64,000 nucleotides of DNA from an uncultured Collinsella sp. (GTDB lineage: Bacteria > Actinomycetota > Coriobacteriia > Coriobacteriales > Coriobacteriaceae): positions 17,526-81,525 of the forward strand of contig UQMU01000005.1 in assembly GCA_900542305.1 (NCBI GenBank). The letters are read 5' to 3'. Positions 42,801 to 51,382 of the stretch are shown one piece after another. A model generated the notes under the pieces. The model did no database searches, had not been told where the DNA came from, and was given only the letters and a program-made list of their open reading frames with translations. Position 1 is the stretch's first letter. Each line of letters starts with the position of its first letter. The position numbers were made by a program, and so were the translations under genes.

Positions 42801-45800
42801 CGACCCCAACGACTACACCGGTTACAACATCGACGGTCTGCGTAACGCCGACGTCGTGTTTGAGCTGTCACGCGATGGCAAGACCGAGTATTACCTGCCC
42901 AACAAGTCCGTGCAGGTTGCTTGGGACGAGGCTCGCGTTCAGCAGATGCTCGACGATGCCGCCGAGCAGGTTGCCATCGGTTACGCCGCAGGCGATTCGG
43001 CTGAGTCCGTCACGTCCAACCTCACACTTCCGTACCGCGCGGGCTCTAAGAGCAAGTTCGAGGTTGAATGGAAGAGCTCCGACCGCGATGTCATTTGGCC
43101 GTCCGGTTATGGCTGGGACGACTACACCGGCAAGGTGACGCGCGTTTCGAGCGATCGCGCTGTTACGCTGACCGCGACGGTTTCGTTTGTGAACGGCGGC
43201 CCGAGCGATATCGAGGGCTCGCACGACTTCACCGTGACCGTCAAGGGCGATCCCGAGAAGGTCGCCGCCGACAAGAAGGCACTGCAGGAAAAGGTCGATG
43301 CGGCCTTTACCTACGACAACATTAAATACTCCGGCACCGACACCGTTGCCAACAAGGACGGCTTGACCGCCGACCTGCAGATGCCGCGCTCGAGCACGCT
43401 TAATATCGACGGCAAGTACTACAAGGTCGAGTACTCCGCCAGCACCGACGACATCACGTTCAACGGTTACAAGGGCACGGTCTACCAGCCGCTGCCCGGA
43501 GCCAAGGCGGCGAAGACCAAGGTCACCCTTACGGTGACCGATAAGTCTAACGCCGAGGTCACGGCAAGCAAGACCCTCGACTTTGCGATTGCCCCGCAGG
43601 ACCAGGGCGAGCTCGATGCCGAGCTTTCTCTTATGGAAAAGGCGAAGTCCGGCTATGCTGACGCCATTCTTAATGGCCAGAAAGCCAATGCCGTTTCGGC
43701 GGACATGCACGCCTTCCAGAAGGCGTATCTCGATGCCGACGGCAACCTTGCCTGGAGCTACAACAAGGCGACGACCGATTCGACGTCCCTTGGTATTGTT
43801 CCGGTTGACCTGCCTGGTTATGACGCGATGTCTGGACAGGACTGGCGTCTGTTTAAGTCGAGCAACAGCTCTATTGTCTCCGCAGAGAATCTCAAGGTCA
43901 CGCAGCCGCAGTACAACACGAAGGTTGTCGTTTCCTCGCGCCTGACGAGCGAGAAGTACGCTCGCTATGCTAAGCGCTATCCCGACAATGCCGCGTATGC
44001 CAAGCTTGCCAACCAGGACGTATCGGCAAAGATCACGGTTCTGGGCACGAGCGGTCAAAACGATCCCGAGGTTACGGCGACGGGCACAGTTATCGGCATC
44101 GACGCCAAGGGCAAGCAGCAGACGTGGGCTGCCGCTTCGCAGTACACGCTCAAGAACGGCTCGACGGCTGCCGATCTTTCCGAGGAGCTCTTTAAGCAGG
44201 CCGGCCTCAAGGCCGACTACGACCCCAACGGCTCTTGGGGTTGGGTGCTCAACTCCATTACGTCGCCTTTCGATGCTGATCGCACCCTTGCATACGACCA
44301 TGCTACGGGCGCCTATTGGCAGCTGTTCATCAACGGCACGGCTGCATCGGTGGGCGCTGGCAACTACAGGCTCGAGGCGGGCGACTCTGTCGTCTGGTGC
44401 TACTCGAAGTACGGTGACGCTGCACCCACCGACCAGCTTTCGGTAAGCTGCACCGTTATCGGCCAGGACGCCTCGGGTGCTCAGCAGACGTGGGCGCAGC
44501 CTACGACCTCGCTGGTGGAAGAGGGCGCAACTGCCGCCGATCTTTCCGAGCAGGTCTTTAAGCAGGCCGGCATTGGCGCCGACGTCCAAACCGGTTCGTA
44601 TGGTTGGTTCCTCAATTCGCTGACTTCTCCGTTCAATAAGAGCTTGAAGCTTTCGACCGTACAGGTTAACGAAAGCACCTGGAAGTCCTGGCAGTTCTTC
44701 GTTAACGGCAAGATGGCCAATGTTGGCGCCGGCAACTACACGCTTAAGGCCGGCGACGAGGTTGCCTGGGTCTATGGTTCCGATGGCACCATGCCCGGTC
44801 AGGTTTCTGTCTCGATGGAGATCATCGGCAAGAAGGACGATAAGGCGCAGCGCTGGACCGATCCTTCGACGCAGGTGTTTGTTGAGGGCACGACGATCAA
44901 GGAGGCCACTGCCGCCTACTTTGATGCTTTGGGCATCAAGTCCGAGACGTACGATCAGCTGGGCTTCTGGGGCGTTCACAGCCTTGTCTCTCCGCTTGAC
45001 GGCACTAAGTTGGCCGGCGCTTGGTCGTTCTTCGTTAACGGTGTTCCCGGATCTCAGCTCGATAGTGACTACGTACTCAAGTCGCGTGACGAGATCGTCT
45101 GGGCCTATGCTGCCGGCGATACGGTGCCTAATCCCGACGAGGTCGTAGTCAATCCGAGCGCCCCGCGTCCGTCCGATTGGAAGTCCGATTGGGATGGTAA
45201 GTCCAATGCAGCGGTCGAAAACGTTTCGACGCCTACGGGTGCGCTGGCGAGCTCATGGACGTTCGATTGGAAGGCGTATTCTGGTTCGGCGTATTCCAAC
45301 GCGAGTGAACCTATTGTCGTGAACGGCAACGTGTATCTTGCCGTCAACAAGCGTTTGCTAAAGATTGACGCCGAGTCGGGCAAGGTCCTTGCCGAGTCGA
45401 ATCTTAAGAAAGCGGTCGGTTACACCTCGCGCCCGATTTATGCGAACGGTTTGGTTATCGTTCCGCTTGACGGCGGTGCGGTCCAGGCCCTGACGGCTGA
45501 CGCGCTCACAACGGTTTGGGTCACTGACTCTGTGAGCGAGATTGCCCAGTCGAATTCTCAGCTGACGGTTGATGGCAATTACCTCTATGTCGGCACCGTT
45601 GATGTCGACTATGGAAAGGGTACGTACAATAACGGTCATCTGACGCGTATTAATATCCTGACCGGTGCTGTTTCGTGGCAGCATGTCAATGCTGATGAGG
45701 GCTATTACTGGACAGGCGCTACGGTGGGCGATGACTTTGTCTTGGTCCCCACCAGCTCTGGTACGGTCGAGATGCTCAGCAAGTCAACGGGTGATGTGCT

Positions 45801-47007
45801 CGGCAGCGTTTCGGTTGGAGCGATTGTCAACTCCACCTGCGTGCTTTCGGCTGACGGCAGCCATGCCTATCTGATCTCGCGCGACGGCAAGCTGCATGTC
45901 TTGGCGATTTCTGATGGCGATTCACGCAGTGCGGATGCCGCTTCGCGTATTACCGAGGAGCGTGTGGTCGACCTTGGCCTTACGGGATGTGGATGCGTGC
46001 CTACGACGTATGATGGCAAGCTGATTGTCGGCGGCGAAGCCAATGGCAGCGCGGCGCTCGCTATCATTGATCTGAACAAGGACTTTGCTACGACGCTGGT
46101 CACGACTGCAGACGGCTCCCAGCTGACGGCTGGCATTCTTGGTGGCATTAAGGGCGCTCCGCTGGTGAGCACTCAGGCAGATGGCACGTATGTGTACTTT
46201 ACGGTTAACTACGGTGAGACCTCTGATTTCGTTAACTACACCTCAGGCGGTGGCGTTTATCGCTACAAGCTGGGCGATGCCGAGGCATCTGGTGTGTTTA
46301 GCGCGACGGGGCACTATAACTGTTGCGACTCGCCGATCGCGTGTGATGCCAAGGGCAACCTGTACTACATCAACGACTCTGGCGCGTTGTTTAAGCTGAA
46401 CGCTGGCATGAAGGTTTCGTTTAACACTGGCGAGGGATCCAAGGTCGATTTCCAGACCACGGCTGCCAACGGCTCTGTTACTAAGCCTGCCGATCCGACG
46501 CGCGAAGGGTATACCTTCGCTGGCTGGTATACCGATGAGGCTTGCACGGAAGCGTACAAATTTGACGCTGCGGTGACGGCTGATATGACGCTGTATGCTA
46601 AGTGGACCAAGAATGCCGTTAACCCTGGCGGCAATGGCGACTCTGGCTCCAACGGCGGTAATGGCGGTAACTCCGGCAACGGCACGAACGGCCAACAGTC
46701 TGGCGGTGCTGTTGCTCCGGGCCAAAAGCCGGTGTCCACCACGACCAAGACCGAGACCAAGGACGGCAAGGATTCCAAGAAGGATTCCGACAAGTCCGAC
46801 AAGAAGGACAGCAAGAAGTCTGATAAGAAGTCCAGCAAGTCCGGCTCCAAGTCCGATACGGGCGCGGCCGCCACGACTACCGCTAAGAAGTCCGCTGAGA
46901 CTCCCTCGCAGGAGTCTGGCTTCAACCCGCTCGCCATTGCTGGCGTGGCGGCCGGCGTGATCGGTCTTGCCGTCATCGGTGTGTTCGTGTTTACCAAGCG
47001 TCGGTAG
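39826..47007 (+). CDS. giant surface protein: Ig-like repeats, three DUF4430 domains, PQQ-like propeller
   Basis: 2,393 residues, made under a cobalamin riboswitch. ATG 39826 has AGGAGA before it. Order: signal peptide (about residues 25-48, ending PAQLWAEG); Ala-rich linker; about seven Ig-like repeats of ~100 residues (to about residue 910) each ending in GKYL-type strands and an AAG-type junction; atrophied-Ig-like regions to about 1410; three DUF4430 domains (about 1416-1531, 1539-1652, 1661-1762), each with the WxxFVNG...GAGNYTLKAGDEVAWVY pattern; a PQQ-like beta-propeller (about 1780-2170); a Listeria-Bacteroides repeat (GYTFAGWYTDEAC); a Gly/Asn then Lys/Ser/Asp linker; and a C-terminal membrane helix with KRR tail. 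No LPxTG is seen, so it is membrane-anchored. DUF4430 is related to the C-terminal domain of transcobalamin, which suggests cobalamin binding. Confidence 0.85.
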   Translation: MDMFEDECQRASWRRHGAIARGVAKRGLVAFLAFAMAFGTTPAQLWAEGAEGIAEAVAQAATGGEGAAADDGAAAGTGANSAAASAAADDAGADQGATASAANGDDTAADNATESESSPAVPAASEQKNAAVAASATTLSSEAKVFIQDTKDKDSSYSTKSGALSAGDTLWANMYDEVEDDWYGTSTESVANPGTWTYTWLAGTTRASSNVADYTEVVGHEQSLTVTAAMEGKYFICKVTVDGKDYYGPSVSSGSGINANYIPGPVLGAGQMELNSVKLNSDTPSIGDTLTATPYISYYQQAPADAKVTYTWSASTSQYSGFTKIEGETGATLVVGDDLEGKYIRVEANAGVNTVNKTTSSKVKQAGAVEISAVSIVNTKDNTSVFTVGDTAKARAKEKGGAYGAFVDADKLNFQWQSSDTKSGAYTDIAGATGETLELTDALGGKYLKCKVSSKIGSSSLTNSTGALVAAAGSINVTSVTMSPTSGKVEVGSTITATAKAGSTDVTSDSHVTWRWYKGKSNTASSCNTPIEGETGNTLTVTAALKGYYVVAKANGGYGEQKPYYAAGPVSVAGQVELYDVQFEGSPATNGVRVGDTLKTKVRKKDGSNYHYIDRTDNVTYQWQYANSSSSYDSAYTDIPGATEATYTVDAAYAGKYLRVKVTSENTVSSTQKKSSYGGTQSVAPLGPVTLKGQYKLAGIELADKNVTLSVGSKITPSVQVPGSWSGSTKDVPDDAELTMAWYAKGEGDADWTELTDGIDTTDGSLTISDALVGKRIKVTANALDNTVEWVSSDSVTAAGEYNLLRVITTPQINSEPTHLVSGDSVKATAQAKRADGSTTNGIDVTDQATVVWYAADDAEAPAADWTLLPDMSGAEATVSASAAGKYLKAVATSGSSTVELVSANPVIAAGSLEAAVQKLNDSNKQIAVDYSAKGGNVNDALKAQLADLGFTDIDVKVSEGGVAFKAEDAKATVGISDAQDKTNGDVTFFYIDPNDYTGYNIDGLRNADVVFELSRDGKTEYYLPNKSVQVAWDEARVQQMLDDAAEQVAIGYAAGDSAESVTSNLTLPYRAGSKSKFEVEWKSSDRDVIWPSGYGWDDYTGKVTRVSSDRAVTLTATVSFVNGGPSDIEGSHDFTVTVKGDPEKVAADKKALQEKVDAAFTYDNIKYSGTDTVANKDGLTADLQMPRSSTLNIDGKYYKVEYSASTDDITFNGYKGTVYQPLPGAKAAKTKVTLTVTDKSNAEVTASKTLDFAIAPQDQGELDAELSLMEKAKSGYADAILNGQKANAVSADMHAFQKAYLDADGNLAWSYNKATTDSTSLGIVPVDLPGYDAMSGQDWRLFKSSNSSIVSAENLKVTQPQYNTKVVVSSRLTSEKYARYAKRYPDNAAYAKLANQDVSAKITVLGTSGQNDPEVTATGTVIGIDAKGKQQTWAAASQYTLKNGSTAADLSEELFKQAGLKADYDPNGSWGWVLNSITSPFDADRTLAYDHATGAYWQLFINGTAASVGAGNYRLEAGDSVVWCYSKYGDAAPTDQLSVSCTVIGQDASGAQQTWAQPTTSLVEEGATAADLSEQVFKQAGIGADVQTGSYGWFLNSLTSPFNKSLKLSTVQVNESTWKSWQFFVNGKMANVGAGNYTLKAGDEVAWVYGSDGTMPGQVSVSMEIIGKKDDKAQRWTDPSTQVFVEGTTIKEATAAYFDALGIKSETYDQLGFWGVHSLVSPLDGTKLAGAWSFFVNGVPGSQLDSDYVLKSRDEIVWAYAAGDTVPNPDEVVVNPSAPRPSDWKSDWDGKSNAAVENVSTPTGALASSWTFDWKAYSGSAYSNASEPIVVNGNVYLAVNKRLLKIDAESGKVLAESNLKKAVGYTSRPIYANGLVIVPLDGGAVQALTADALTTVWVTDSVSEIAQSNSQLTVDGNYLYVGTVDVDYGKGTYNNGHLTRINILTGAVSWQHVNADEGYYWTGATVGDDFVLVPTSSGTVEMLSKSTGDVLGSVSVGAIVNSTCVLSADGSHAYLISRDGKLHVLAISDGDSRSADAASRITEERVVDLGLTGCGCVPTTYDGKLIVGGEANGSAALAIIDLNKDFATTLVTTADGSQLTAGILGGIKGAPLVSTQADGTYVYFTVNYGETSDFVNYTSGGGVYRYKLGDAEASGVFSATGHYNCCDSPIACDAKGNLYYINDSGALFKLNAGMKVSFNTGEGSKVDFQTTAANGSVTKPADPTREGYTFAGWYTDEACTEAYKFDAAVTADMTLYAKWTKNAVNPGGNGDSGSNGGNGGNSGNGTNGQQSGGAVAPGQKPVSTTTKTETKDGKDSKKDSDKSDKKDSKKSDKKSSKSGSKSDTGAAATTTAKKSAETPSQESGFNPLAIAGVAAGVIGLAVIGVFVFTKRR

Positions 47008-47886
47008 GTGAGGGCTGTGTCCAATAAGCCTCAGGACGCCGAGTCCAAGCAGCCCGACTCGTCGTTCATTCAACTCGACGATGCAAAGCAAAAGGGCGCC
47101 GCCTCGGCGGCGTCCGCCCCTCGGCGCAAGACGCTGCTTGGCGCTCTGACGGCCGTCTGCATTGCGCTGATTGTCGTCTCGCTGGGCTTTGTTCACCCTT
47201 CCGCCAGCGGTGCCTGGTCCATCGACTGGATCATTCAGACCGTGACGGGGGAGAGCGTCGTCACCAAGGACACCAAGGCGTCTGGCTCGACTACGACTTC
47301 GGGCGAGGTCGGGTCCAAGGATTCCAAATCTTCTGATGATACGAATGACGGGTCTAGGGGTTCTGACAAATCTGACTCCAAGAAAGATTCCGAGTCCTCG
47401 GACAAGGAATCGGACAAGAACTCGGATAGCAAGAAGTCCGGCGAAAAAGGAGCGGGAAATAAAAAGACTGACAACAGTCAGTCGGCTTCTCAGAATTCGG
47501 CAAACTCCGGTGGACCTTCTGCCGTTCCTGATAACGGTAGTGCCTCCTCGGGCGGCCAGAGCGGCTCACAGGAGTCCAACTACGTTACGGTGACGGTTTC
47601 GGTCACATCGAGTGCCGTGGGCAATCCTGTGTCTTCTGGCGGTACCTTCACCTTCAACAAGGGCGCTACGGTCTATGATGCCCTGTGCGCCCTAGGCCTT
47701 TCCGTGAATGCGCGCGGCACGTCGTACGGCACGTATGTCGCCGCTATCGGCGGCCTGGCCGAGATGGAGCACGGCGCCAAGAGTGGCTGGATGTACTCCG
47801 TCAACGGCACAACGCCCATGACGGCCTGCAGTAACTACGTTCTCTCCAATGGCGACAACGTTGTTTGGTATTACGTAACGGGCTAG
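47008..47886 (+). CDS. membrane-anchored DUF4430 protein
   Basis: 292 residues. The N-terminal cytoplasmic stretch is followed by a membrane helix (TLLGALTAVCIALIVVSLGFV), a long Lys/Ser/Asp stalk, and one C-terminal DUF4430 domain: TFNKGATVYDALCALGL, GWMYSVNGTTP and NYVLSNGDNVVWYYVTG. The GTG at 47008 touches the stop of the upstream gene; a GTG at 47017 (VSNKPQD) is the alternative start. Co-transcription with the riboswitch-controlled giant protein is certain from the spacing. It is likely a smaller partner in cobalamin capture, or a hand-off protein near the membrane; this is inference. Confidence 0.82.
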   Translation: MRAVSNKPQDAESKQPDSSFIQLDDAKQKGAASAASAPRRKTLLGALTAVCIALIVVSLGFVHPSASGAWSIDWIIQTVTGESVVTKDTKASGSTTTSGEVGSKDSKSSDDTNDGSRGSDKSDSKKDSESSDKESDKNSDSKKSGEKGAGNKKTDNSQSASQNSANSGGPSAVPDNGSASSGGQSGSQESNYVTVTVSVTSSAVGNPVSSGGTFTFNKGATVYDALCALGLSVNARGTSYGTYVAAIGGLAEMEHGAKSGWMYSVNGTTPMTACSNYVLSNGDNVVWYYVTG

Positions 47887-47911
47887 AGGCCTCGACATAG
47901 CGCGCCAGACG

Positions 47912-47944
47912 GGCGGTTCGGACCAACATCCGGACCGCCTTTTT
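47912..47944 (+). terminator. terminator of the cobalamin-regulated operon
   Basis: GGCGGTTCGG (47912-47921) pairs with CCGGACCGCC (47930-47939) with one mismatch, followed by TTTTT. Confidence 0.85.
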
Positions 47945-47988
47945 CATGCGAATGGGACTGGGTCGCCGGGTCTCTCTGCAAACAAAAA

Positions 47989-48018
47989 AACCGGTTGGAA
48001 CGGGAATTCCAACCGGTT
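47989..48018 (-). terminator. terminator of GtrA gene
   Basis: AACCGGTTGGAA (47989-48000) and TTCCAACCGGTT (48007-48018) are perfect reverse complements with a 6-base loop; the A7 run before gives a minus-strand U-tract. Confidence 0.85.
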
Positions 48019-48044
48019 ATACATTCAAGCAAATAGTGAATCGA

Positions 48045-48452
48045 CTATGACCGTGCGCCCTCGAGGAAGAAGCGGCGGCTGAAGTAGTTGTACCAGGTGA
48101 CGAGGAACGTGGCGATGGCCTTCATGGCCTGGTAGCCGATGCTCAAAAACGTGACGCCCACAAACATGTACAGGTCGTTGAGGCCCAGGCCGATCACCGA
48201 CAGGATGGTGAAGATCGTGAACTCGCGCTTGCGGCTCATGCCTTCGCGGTGGTCGAACACGTACTTCATGCTGAGCCAGTAGTTGACCACGACGGACGTG
48301 ATAAACGAAACCGTGGTGCTCATCAAAAAGTCGAGGTGGAACAGCTCGACGAGCGCAATGAGCATGCCCCAGTCGATGCCAAAGGAGATAAGACCCACGA
48401 CGGCAAACTTGAGGAACTGCTTGGTATGAGGTTGTGCCAGCGCCTTGCGCAC
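48045..48452 (-). CDS. GtrA-family membrane protein 1
   Basis: 135 residues with four transmembrane helices and the GtrA pattern: FLKFAVVGLISFGIDWGMLIALVE, VVNYWLSMKYVF and TWYNYFSRRFF. Family members move polyprenyl-linked sugars across the membrane for cell-surface glycosylation. The start is a GTG (plus-strand CAC at 48450) with GGATG before it. Related over its length to the GtrA protein at 48672; both are on the minus strand but a palindrome and a hairpin separate them, so they may be transcribed separately. Confidence 0.85.
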   Translation of the reverse strand: MRKALAQPHTKQFLKFAVVGLISFGIDWGMLIALVELFHLDFLMSTTVSFITSVVVNYWLSMKYVFDHREGMSRKREFTIFTILSVIGLGLNDLYMFVGVTFLSIGYQAMKAIATFLVTWYNYFSRRFFLEGARS

Positions 48453-48549
48453 GTAATCACATCCAATGCGTTGATGAATCGAGCAGAGGATACTTTAGAG
48501 CTTTTACAAGGGAAACGTAAGGTCTTTGCCAAGAACTATATGAACTCGC

Positions 48550-48588
48550 CAAATTTTCAAGAGCTAATCCGCAAACGTTGAAAATTTG
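48550..48588. promoter_or_regulatory. inverted repeat CAAATTTTCAA-N17-TTGAAAATTTG
   Basis: Perfect 11-base AT-rich arms about 100 bases upstream of GtrA gene 1. Candidate operator or promoter-associated hairpin. Confidence 0.4.
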
Positions 48589-48608
48589 CCCGTAAACGAG
48601 CGACACCT

Positions 48609-48642
48609 ACGGACGATACTGCGCTGAGTGCGCGTCGTCCGT
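48609..48642 (-). terminator. hairpin after GtrA gene 2
   Basis: ACGGACGA (48609-48616) pairs with TCGTCCGT (48635-48642). It lies just past the stop of the second GtrA gene; no U-tract is evident. Confidence 0.5.
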
Positions 48643-48671
48643 GGGCGCCGTAATGCTGCAGGGGTTTCGAG

Positions 48672-49067
48672 CTATTTTGTCTCGTCGCCCTCCAGGAAGA
48701 TTTTTCGGGTCACAAAGTTGTAGACCATGACAAGCGCGGTGGCGCAGATCTTGGCGATATTGGCCTCGAGTCCCAGGCCGGCGTTGAGCGCCAGCACGAT
48801 GCCGTCGTTGAGCACCAAACCGATCACGGACAGCACGACAAAGATGATGAACTCGCGGCGGCGGCTCATGCCTTCCTTGTGCGCAAACACGTACTTCATG
48901 CTTGCGAGGTAGTTAAAGATGAGTGAGATGATAAAGCCGCTGGTGTTGGCGATTAGGATGTTGAGGCCCAGACCGTAGTGGAGCAGATTCATAATGCCAA
49001 AGTCGATAACCGTGGCAATGACACCGACGACGCCAAATTTCATGATCTGCGCAAGGAGCTTTTGCAT
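48672..49067 (-). CDS. GtrA-family membrane protein 2
   Basis: 131 residues, four transmembrane helices (IMKFGVVGVIATVIDFGIMNLL, TSGFIISLIFNYLASMKYVF, FIIFVVLSVIGLVLNDGIV, ICATALVMVYNFVTRKIFL). ATG 49067 has AGGCAGG upstream and gives an N terminus that aligns with its paralogue; a TTG at 49130 would add 21 residues without a ribosome-binding site. Shares KEGMSRRREF with KEGMSRKREF-type sequence (REGMSRKREF) in GtrA 1, so the two arose by duplication. No glycosyltransferase gene is next to them. Confidence 0.85.
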   Translation of the reverse strand: MQKLLAQIMKFGVVGVIATVIDFGIMNLLHYGLGLNILIANTSGFIISLIFNYLASMKYVFAHKEGMSRRREFIIFVVLSVIGLVLNDGIVLALNAGLGLEANIAKICATALVMVYNFVTRKIFLEGDETK

Positions 49068-49145
49068 GGTACCTGCCTTAAGCTGGCGCCGAAGCGCCGC
49101 GGGGATGACAAACTCAGCAAGTTTAGCCAATCACCGCGGGTGGTG

Positions 49146-51062
49146 CTAGGCGCGCTCCTCGATAGCACCGTTTCTATATGCATCGAGCAGCTGGCGCAGG
49201 TCCTGGATCTGGCTGCGGATCTTGGCGCCAGTATCGGTGTCGCTCACCATGCGGCGACGGTCTGCTTGGTCAAAACGGTTGGTCTCGCTTTCGATGTCCA
49301 CGTTGCGCGTGAGTGCCTCGGCAACCGTCGTAAAGGCCCGGTGCGACTTGAGGCGGCAGCCGCGCGAGCTCGAGATGAGCGTATAGCCGGCGATGCCCGT
49401 CTTGGGATGGTAAGCGCGGCAGAAGCCGCCATCGATGACCAGCAGCTTGCCCTCGGCGCGGATGGGCTGCTCGCCCTTGGTGGTTTTAACGGGCGTGTGG
49501 CCGTTGATGATGTGGCCGGTCGGCGAGCATGCCATGGGCGCGACGCCAAACTCGCGCATGATATCATCGCAGACCGAGGGCGACTTGGTAAGCGTAAAGT
49601 ACGGGTCCATCGGCTCGACCCAGGTGCTCTTATCGGCGATATAGGCGCGCTCAAAGGTACGCACCAGGCGTCCGCTGGCGGGTGAATTGAAGCCAATCCA
49701 CAGGTACCACATCCAGTCGAGGGCATCGCGGTCGCCCACGCGCCACGCGCGGCGGGCGATGTGGTCGCAAAAATCGAGATAATCGCGGCCAGCGTGCCAG
49801 GTGCCCAGGCAGTTCATGCTGCTAAAGGTGCCGTCTTCGTTGAGCGGAACGCAGCCGTGGAAGAGCAGGTTGCCGTTGGCGACCTTGTACATCGAGCCGT
49901 GGGTGTAGAGGAAATCGATATGGCGATGCAGGTGATCGGCGGTTACAAACTCGGACACGAGCTTGTCGATGATGTGCTGCTCCTGAGACGTGAGCGTGTA
50001 GGGGTCCGCCGGGTCGACGGTGGGGAAGTCGTTGGTCGTGAGCGGCCACACGCTGCCGTCGGCGAGCGTGACCGTGCCGGTGTCGTGGTCGATCTTGTCG
50101 AGTAACAGGCGGTCGGTCATATCGAACTCGGGGTGGCGCTGGATAATCTGGCCCTCGAGCTTAAAGAGCAGCACGTTGATGGCCTTGATCAGCGGGGTGA
50201 TGGACTCACCGGCGGTGTAGGTGGCATCGGCAAAGGCGACAAGCTCACGCAGCGAGATGCCGTAGTCGTTCTCCAGGATCTCGTAGTTGTCGTAGCGTAG
50301 GTTGTTGCGCAACACCGTGGCGATGCAGGCGGGCTCACCGGCCGCAGCGCCCATCCACAGCAGGTCGTGGTTGCCCCACTGGATGTCGAGTGAATGGTAG
50401 GTGAGCAGACGGTCCATAATTTTGGCCGCGCCGCCGCCGCGGTCGAAGATGTCGCCCACCAGGTGCAAGTGGTCGACGGCCAGGCGCTTGATGAGCGAGG
50501 CGAGCGACTCGATAAAGTCGTCGGCGCTGGCGGTCTCTAGGATGGACTCCACGATGCGCTCGTGATAGCGCACGCGATAGTTGTTCTCGTCCGGGTGCGT
50601 GTGCAACAACTCGTCGATGATGTAGGCGTAGTCGCGCGGGATGGCCTTACGCACCTTGGAGCGCGTGTAGCGGCTTGAAAGTGAGCGAGCGACCATGATG
50701 AGCTGGTCAAGCATCGTCTTGTACCAGGTTGGCGAGTCCTCGCGCCGGCTGCGGACCAGGTCGATCTTCTCGCGCGGGTAGTAGATGAGCGTACACAGCT
50801 CGCCCTTTTCGTCAAAGGAGAACATGTCGCCAAAGATCTCGTCGACATGTTCGCGCACGACGCCCGAGCAGTTGTTGAGGATGTGCATAAAGGCTTCGTA
50901 CTCACCATGCACGTCGCTCATAAAATGCTCGGTGCCCTTGGGTAGGTTGAGGATGGCCGAGAGGTTGATAATTTCGGTAAATGCGGATTGTTCGGTGGGG
51001 AACTGTCTCGACAGCAGGCGCAGATACTTGAAGTCTTGCGGGTTGCGATCGAATGCGACCAT
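49146..51062 (-). CDS. fbp: fructose-1,6-bisphosphatase, class III
   Basis: 638 residues, the size of the Firmicutes-type class III enzyme. It removes the 1-phosphate of fructose-1,6-bisphosphate in gluconeogenesis. Metallophosphoesterase motifs are SDVHGEYE (Asp50, His52), GDIFDRGGG and WGNHDLLW; INGHTPVK and the segment with RAYHPKTGIAGYTLI are family-specific. ATG 51062 has GGAAGG upstream and yields MVAFDRNPQDFKYL; the frame to 51107 is open but lacks a site. Upstream lies a cluster of TTTGGTAAAT boxes, shared with the divergent degV gene. Confidence 0.93.
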   Translation of the reverse strand: MVAFDRNPQDFKYLRLLSRQFPTEQSAFTEIINLSAILNLPKGTEHFMSDVHGEYEAFMHILNNCSGVVREHVDEIFGDMFSFDEKGELCTLIYYPREKIDLVRSRREDSPTWYKTMLDQLIMVARSLSSRYTRSKVRKAIPRDYAYIIDELLHTHPDENNYRVRYHERIVESILETASADDFIESLASLIKRLAVDHLHLVGDIFDRGGGAAKIMDRLLTYHSLDIQWGNHDLLWMGAAAGEPACIATVLRNNLRYDNYEILENDYGISLRELVAFADATYTAGESITPLIKAINVLLFKLEGQIIQRHPEFDMTDRLLLDKIDHDTGTVTLADGSVWPLTTNDFPTVDPADPYTLTSQEQHIIDKLVSEFVTADHLHRHIDFLYTHGSMYKVANGNLLFHGCVPLNEDGTFSSMNCLGTWHAGRDYLDFCDHIARRAWRVGDRDALDWMWYLWIGFNSPASGRLVRTFERAYIADKSTWVEPMDPYFTLTKSPSVCDDIMREFGVAPMACSPTGHIINGHTPVKTTKGEQPIRAEGKLLVIDGGFCRAYHPKTGIAGYTLISSSRGCRLKSHRAFTTVAEALTRNVDIESETNRFDQADRRRMVSDTDTGAKIRSQIQDLRQLLDAYRNGAIEERA

Positions 51063-51082
51063 GAAACACCTTCCGATGGGGC

Positions 51083-51313
51083 TGGTAAAACTGATAAACA
51101 GCGTCAAACGTTTACCAGTATGCGCCGCTTTTGTTTCGATTTTGCGCCAGCGGCTGAATTGTCGGCTGAACGGTTTGGTAAATCGATTTAGTGAAGGTAG
51201 ATGTGTTGGTCGGGTGGAGACGACAGAGGGTGTTTTCTCAGATATTTATGCGTCGGGTCGGTGGAGACGATGGTGGTAAAGATGTTCACTATTTTTGGTT
51301 CGATTTGGTAAAT
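51083..51313. promoter_or_regulatory. cluster of TGGTAAA boxes between fbp and degV
   Basis: TGGTAAA at 51083-51089 faces TTTACCA at 51111-51117. TTTGGTAAAT occurs at 51174-51183 and 51304-51313 in direct orientation. The direct repeat GGTGGAGACGA is at 51213-51223 and 51260-51270. The arrangement is that of a multi-site operator in a divergent promoter region. Confidence 0.45.
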
Positions 51314-51382
51314 AGTGGACATATGTACCGCATGTAGGCTCACTGTGCGATAATTTGCGCAGCAATGAGTAAGGAGCCTCAT

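Noticed and set aside
42868..44979. 703-codon minus-strand frame inside the giant surface-protein gene
   Set aside because: Antisense shadow; no start signal and no recognisable domain.
50303..50314. Third copy of TGTTGCGCAACA
   Set aside because: It lies inside the fbp coding sequence, where it spells ordinary codons; not counted as an operator.
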